Source: Setoptus koraiensis
Lineage: Eukaryota > Arthropoda
Assembly: GCA_048013815.1 (NCBI GenBank)
Contig: CM106586.1
Location: 4,650,001 to 4,714,000 of the forward strand
Direction: 5' to 3'
Length of the DNA: 64,000 nucleotides
Shown here: one piece after another, positions 60,004 through 64,000 of the stretch
Layout of the letters: the number at the start of each line of letters is the position of its first letter
Position numbering within the stretch: position 1 is the stretch's first letter
Notes under the pieces: model-generated
Seen by the model: only the letters and a program-made list of their open reading frames with translations
What the model was told of the DNA's origin: nothing
Database searches by the model: none
Made by a program: the position numbers and the translations under genes

Positions 60004-60300
60004 GAAACAGTCGACAACAGCGACGGCAACGACAACAACGACAACGGCGACGCCAACGACAACAATGACGCCGACAGCAGCGACAACAAGACCAAGACAA
60101 GCCATTAGTGTGCAGTTAGGCCGACAAACGAGCTTGTGTCGTAAAGTGTCTAAATTGAACTAATGGCGAAACCGAAATGTCACTACAATGCCACCATCAC
60201 TGGCATATTGGTTGCTCTCAGAGCGCGCGTCTTGGCGAGCCGTTTGCGTTGTCGTTGTCGTCGTCGTTGTTGTCGTCGTCGTTGTTGTCGTTGGCCTGTG
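60004..60300. repeat. Inverted pair of CAACGA-type repeats
   Basis: CAACGA/CGACAG-type sequence at about 60004-60100 is followed after about 150 bases by GTTGTCG-type sequence at 60248-60292. The two blocks are imperfectly complementary and could fold into a long hairpin in a transcript. Confidence 0.6.
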
Positions 60301-61098
60301 GCGCCAGTCGCTTGTCGTTCATTTTATCGATTCGAGCGCGCGATCTAGCCAACGCTCGTCAGCTCGTTGTCGGCCGGCCCGTTACTCGTTAGCTGGCTTA
60401 CACAATGTCAGTGGCTGGCTGGCTGGCTGGCTGGCTCGTTGTCGGTTTGGGGTGAATTGGCGAACCTTCAAGGAAGCTCCTTTATTTGGCTGGCAATCTT
60501 GTGTAACAATCGCAACATACGCACAATGTAACAGGACGCATTGTCCGTGTTTGTGTGTGTGTGTTTATTATTAGAAATGGTGCAAATATTGGTTAGTGGC
60601 ATTATTACTATTATTATTATATTATTAATCGCTGCCAGTTTGCAACGACAGCTACAAGTGGCGGCACGAGCCCAGTTGTTGCTACAACAGCAACAGGTTG
60701 CTGCGAGTTGCAACTTGCAGCCGAGTTGGCACAAGTCGGCACAAGTGGCAAGCGAGCTCGTTCCATTGCGCCAATCTGTGTCGCTGTGTCGCTCGCAATC
60801 GAGTCTCGATCGCCAGTTGGCACGATCTCTCCAACTGTCAAGGTTGACAATTTCAATTATTGATCTGGCTGACATGTTTATCAGGCGGCGGCAGATAGCG
60901 TCCATAAACGGTGCACAGCGCGCTGGCAATTGGATACCTGGCCAATTAATTTGATTGGCACAACAGCTCGCTGGCAAGCGACTGTGTTGCGCGATGAGCT
61001 ATTTGTGTGTTTTGCATATTGACAAATAGCCAGCCGGCAACAATGCATGCCATTGACGACACGCTAATAATACACTGTTCGCAGGCACAGAAAAAGTT

Positions 61099-61143
61099 GT
61101 GTCGATTGTTGTTGTGCCGATTGTTGTTGTGCCGATTGTTGTT
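61099..61143. repeat. 15-base unit, three tandem copies
   Basis: GTGYCGATTGTTGTT repeated three times with a single variant base. Confidence 0.9.
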
Positions 61144-61320
61144 GTGCGCCAACAACAAAACCGTTTGTCTGACAGCCAAGCGAGTGCCTGTACACACCCA
61201 ACAATGACAATGATCTTGGCGAATAAGAACTCGGCTGACATTGACTTTTCGAGGCGCATTGTCGCGAGCGCCACTCGAGCCGCCGAGATTCACCCGTGAA
61301 TTTGTGCGAGCAAAACGCGA

Positions 61321-61400
61321 TATCGCTCGCCTATTCACGCTATCGCTCGCCTATTCACGATATCACTCGCGAATTCGCGCCATCGCTCGCGAACTCACCT
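61321..61400. repeat. 20-base tandem repeat, two perfect and two degenerate copies
   Basis: TATCGCTCGCCTATTCACGC occurs at 61321-61340 and again, with one terminal change, at 61341-61360; two further diverged copies follow. Confidence 0.85.
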
Positions 61401-62348
61401 GTGCAAATTCACTCACAAAAAGCAATGCTTGTGAGCCGCAATTCCAATCAGCATCTGGCCGGGCGCGCACCAAATCCGCATAAGTCGAGTGTTTGTTTTG
61501 GCTGGCCTACACAATGTTTGCTGTAGCTAACGAGCCAACAACAAACATCATTCGCGAATAGCGATGAATGATAGACAATCTATGCACTAAATCTTATCTC
61601 GTGTGTGTTTTAATTTGCTGCTCGTTGGCGGCCATTCGCTGATTGTGTCGGCTCATTGCGGGCAAGGTGAGCCGACACAATCACCGTTTGGCCGTTAGAG
61701 CGGCCACTTGTTGCCCGTGTCTCGTTCTCTAGACAACCACCAGTCAGCTCGTTTTTGTTTGGCCCAAACGCAACCACACCGGCGACACCGACAACGACGT
61801 CTCGCCAAATTGCATTTGTGTCGGGCCAGCGCTTGCCCGTTAGCCGGCTAGTTTGCCAGTCAGTTGGCTCGCTTGTCAGAGATCTTAGATAAAGCTCACA
61901 TTTATAATGCCTGTGTCTTCGTTGGCAAGCTTGCCAACACACGCACGTGAGATAGCGTTTGTCGGAGTTTGAGGGTCGTCGGCGATTCAAATCAGCGGTG
62001 AGCGGCCACACAAATTGTTGCGCAACAATTGCACTGTCCACTCGCCGCTGCCATCATCAGCGCCACCGGGTCCAATGGGAGCTCCCAAAGTGAGTGCCAG
62101 TCGCGCTTGGGAGCTCCCTCGCTGGCTGAGCCTGAGAAGAAGGTGCTCCCAATTGGTCGAGTCCCACGTGCCCCGCGCGAAGAGCGAGTCAACTTGGCCC
62201 GCGCGAAAGTGTCGCCCGACTAAGTGATTGCGAGCCGGCCCGACTTGTCAGTGTTTAGTTACTAACAAGTGCAATTTGTTGCAACGAGTCGCCTACTCGG
62301 GCCGCGTTGCCTGAGAATTCTCATTTATTCTTATATTTTATTTTTTAT

Positions 62349-62516
62349 TGCACTACTGCTAACGACCACAACAGCCACCACAACCACCGCAACCGCCACA
62401 ACAACCGCCACGCTGATGACGCTGACGACGGCGGCCACGACGACGACAACAACGACAACAACAACGACGACGACAACGACGACAACGACGACAACCACGA
62501 CAACCACGACAGTCCA
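62349..62516. repeat. CAACGAC-type trinucleotide repeat block
   Basis: Pyrimidine/purine-biased ACA/ACC/ACG trinucleotides. The complementary GTT/GTC block lies 320 bases downstream. Confidence 0.9.
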
Positions 62517-62837
62517 TTCAGTGTTGTCAACTTTGTGTGACAGTGAGATTATCCACTCATTGTTGCTGATCCCAGCGCCACTTTGCACTGCCCTCCACTG
62601 GCGAGCTAGCCTTGAATGAATATTCCCAACGAGCGCTTAACAAGCCATTATTCGCAGTAGTACAACAGCGAGCCGCTTGCCAAGACCGAAATAAGACACC
62701 TTGTCTTTTCAATGTTTTCGTCGCTGTCTTTGTAACTGTTTTATTCTCTGGCTGCTGCTTGCTCGTTGCCATGATCCAGTTCTTTGTCTGTCCTTTGCTG
62801 GCTCTGCTCGCCAATCGAGAACGAGTTGCGCCTCGAT

Positions 62838-62875
62838 TGTTGTCGTCGTCGTTGTTGCCGTTGCTGCTGTTGTTT

Positions 62876-62916
<41 letters not shown>

Positions 62917-62990
62917 GCCGTTGTTGTTGTTGCCGTTGTTGTTGCTGTTGTTGCTGTTGCCGTGTTCGCTGTCGTTGTTGTGCTCGCTCA
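62838..62990. repeat. (GTT)n repeat block
   Basis: GTT/GTC/GCT trinucleotides, reverse complementary in pattern to the block at 62349-62516. ORFs in all frames here are repeat products. Confidence 0.93.
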
Positions 62991-63134
62991 ACGGTAAGTG
63001 TATCGTAACATGCAACAACTGAAAAAAGAACTCCGCACAAACACACGCATTCTCGCTTTGTTGGGCATCCTTGATAATTGGCGCACAATTGAGCCAAATG
63101 AGAAATCAAATCAGATCAAATTGGGTCCGATTAT

Positions 63135-63182
63135 GCGATTATTCAATGTCCATTTTCAATCAAATGGACATTGAATAATCGC
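63135..63182. repeat. Perfect 21-base inverted repeat, six-base loop
   Basis: Bases 63135-63155 are matched without mismatch by the reverse complement at 63162-63182; the loop is TCAATC. The arms contain ATTCAATGTCCATTT and its complement. Confidence 0.92.
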
Positions 63183-63705
63183 GTTGCGACCATATCAACG
63201 AGTATGATCACAATTGAATTTGCCATTCATCTGGCTTGTGATAAATGTGCAATGTTGTGCTACAGCGCGTTATGTTGCCTTATTATTATGTTACATTGCA
63301 ATGTCCGTGTCATGACCACCAACGAGTGGCTTGCAGCTAGTTGTTGCATAGATAGTTGCATAAATTAACTGTGCACGTGTTGCACCGTGACCGCAACAAT
63401 TGGTTACATTATTGAATATACTGGTGATATATTGGTGATACATTAAACGGATAATACCTGCCACCAATGTAACAAGCTGCAAGCACAAATTGCAGTTAAC
63501 TGCATTTCGACTGCACAGATAGTAATTTTGACATTTTATCGCTAGATGTCTGATAGATATCTGATTTATTTGTTGGTCGTGTGCCATTTGGGATTGGGTC
63601 GCCATTGTCATTATCGGCCGGTGCCAGTGCTCTTCCTAGTGGCCCCATCTGTGACCGAAGCGACGCACAATCAATTATCAACATCGATTCGATTAACATC
63701 GTTCG

Positions 63706-63730
63706 ATCGCAACGGGGGCCCCGTTGCGAT
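63706..63730. repeat. 25-base near-perfect palindrome
   Basis: Arms ATCGCAACGGGG and CCCCGTTGCGAT (12 bases, no mismatch) surround one G. Confidence 0.85.
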
Positions 63731-64000
63731 AACACAATAATCGCGTATAATAATTGTAATTGCAATGATATGTTGCCACTCATATTATACATTATTGTAT
63801 ATTAGGGCTGATAAGGCTCACAAGCCATTACCAAATTGTCCAAATTGAGACCATGATCAATGTTGTAATCGATGGCACGATCAATGTTGCAGTCAATGGC
63901 ATGATTGGCCACAACATTGTTCGTCAGTGCGGTCACCGTTACCTAAAACGCTCATTGTTTTGCTTATCTTCGCTCACCTTGTCTGATACTGGCCTGGCCA

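Larger units (their letters stand above)
56252..64000. other. Long repeat-rich region without a convincing gene
   Basis: Upstream of ATAD3 on its strand, then 7.7 kb with no supported coding sequence. ORFs up to about 170 codons exist, but they coincide with CAA/CGA/GTT repeats or overlap on both strands. Contents: an ACA run (57197-57241); short tandem repeats at 59320-59361, 61099-61143 and 61321-61400; CAACGA-type repeats at about 60004-60100 and 62349-62516, each followed downstream by their complement (60248-60292, 62838-62990); and perfect palindromes at 63135-63182 and 63706-63730. The CpG content between 60 and 62.3 kb is higher than in the first half. This could be a large regulatory region or intron of a gene beyond the right edge. 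Confidence 0.5.

Noticed and set aside
60468-60977. 169-codon minus-strand and 137-codon plus-strand ORFs
   Set aside because: They overlap each other in repeat-biased DNA; residues such as runs of Cys, Gln and Leu come from the base pattern.
62557-63109. Several ORFs of 120-150 codons on both strands
   Set aside because: All are translations of the GTT/CAA trinucleotide block in different frames.

Overview
The window is eukaryotic nuclear DNA. Genes have introns with GT..AG borders, AATAAA poly(A) signals and no operons, and are set in an AT-rich background full of microsatellites. A cuticle-type ZP-domain protein, a degenerin/ENaC channel and homologues of Drosophila Su(dx), bobby sox and aralar point to an arthropod. 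Few and short introns, with heavy Gln/Asn/Thr homopolymers inside proteins, fit an acariform mite, but that placement is an inference.

Layout, left to right. 1-5257 (-): a nearly complete very large phosphoenolpyruvate-synthase/rifampicin-phosphotransferase-like protein whose reading frame runs off the left edge. 8191-9837 (+): a protein with a CENP-B/pogo-type DNA-binding region and an Asn-rich tail. 10480-11142 (+): TMEM199, the V-ATPase assembly factor, ending 18 bases from the stop of a convergent aralar/citrin carrier (11161-12467, -) that has neither EF hands nor C-terminal tail. 12.5-20.9 kb: no convincing gene; a CpG-rich patch, short tandem repeats and palindromes. 20901-26888 (+): a ZP-domain membrane protein with a very long Gln-rich ectodomain. 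27420-28538 (-): an unrecognised membrane protein. 29681-30316 (-): an unrecognised small secreted protein. 32441-33258 (+): ARL8. 33736-36082 (-): a degenerin/ENaC channel. 36.1-41.1 kb: microsatellites. 41088-43486 (+): a bobby sox (BBX) HMG-box factor. 43632-45455 (-): cytosolic arginyl-tRNA synthetase, head to head with EIPR1 (45778-47109, +). 47876-49026 (+): a second, diverged copy of the last two bbx exons. 49242-50279 (-): an ERLEC1-like ER lectin with a single MRH domain. 51279-54468 (+): Su(dx)/ITCH-type HECT ubiquitin ligase lacking WW4. 54554-56251 (-): ATAD3. 56.3-64 kb: no convincing gene; CAA/GTT-type repeats, short tandem repeats and two perfect palindromes.

The genes do not form one pathway. 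Several serve organelle and membrane biology: V-ATPase assembly (TMEM199), lysosome positioning (ARL8), endosome-to-Golgi traffic (EIPR1), ER quality control (ERLEC1), and mitochondria (aralar-like carrier, ATAD3). Neighbouring genes are often convergent with gaps of 18-215 bases.

The most notable points are architectural. They are the 1.7-kilo-residue PEP-synthase-like enzyme, an aralar reduced to its carrier domain, a Su(dx) without WW4, an ERLEC1 without its second MRH domain, a relocated duplicate of the bbx C-terminal exons with a 119-base identical core, and two multi-exon secreted or membrane proteins of unknown family. Multi-exon models were joined by hand from splice consensus and reading phase; none has been checked against transcripts. 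No LTR element, retrovirus copy, Polinton, LINE, tRNA gene or CRISPR array was recognised.
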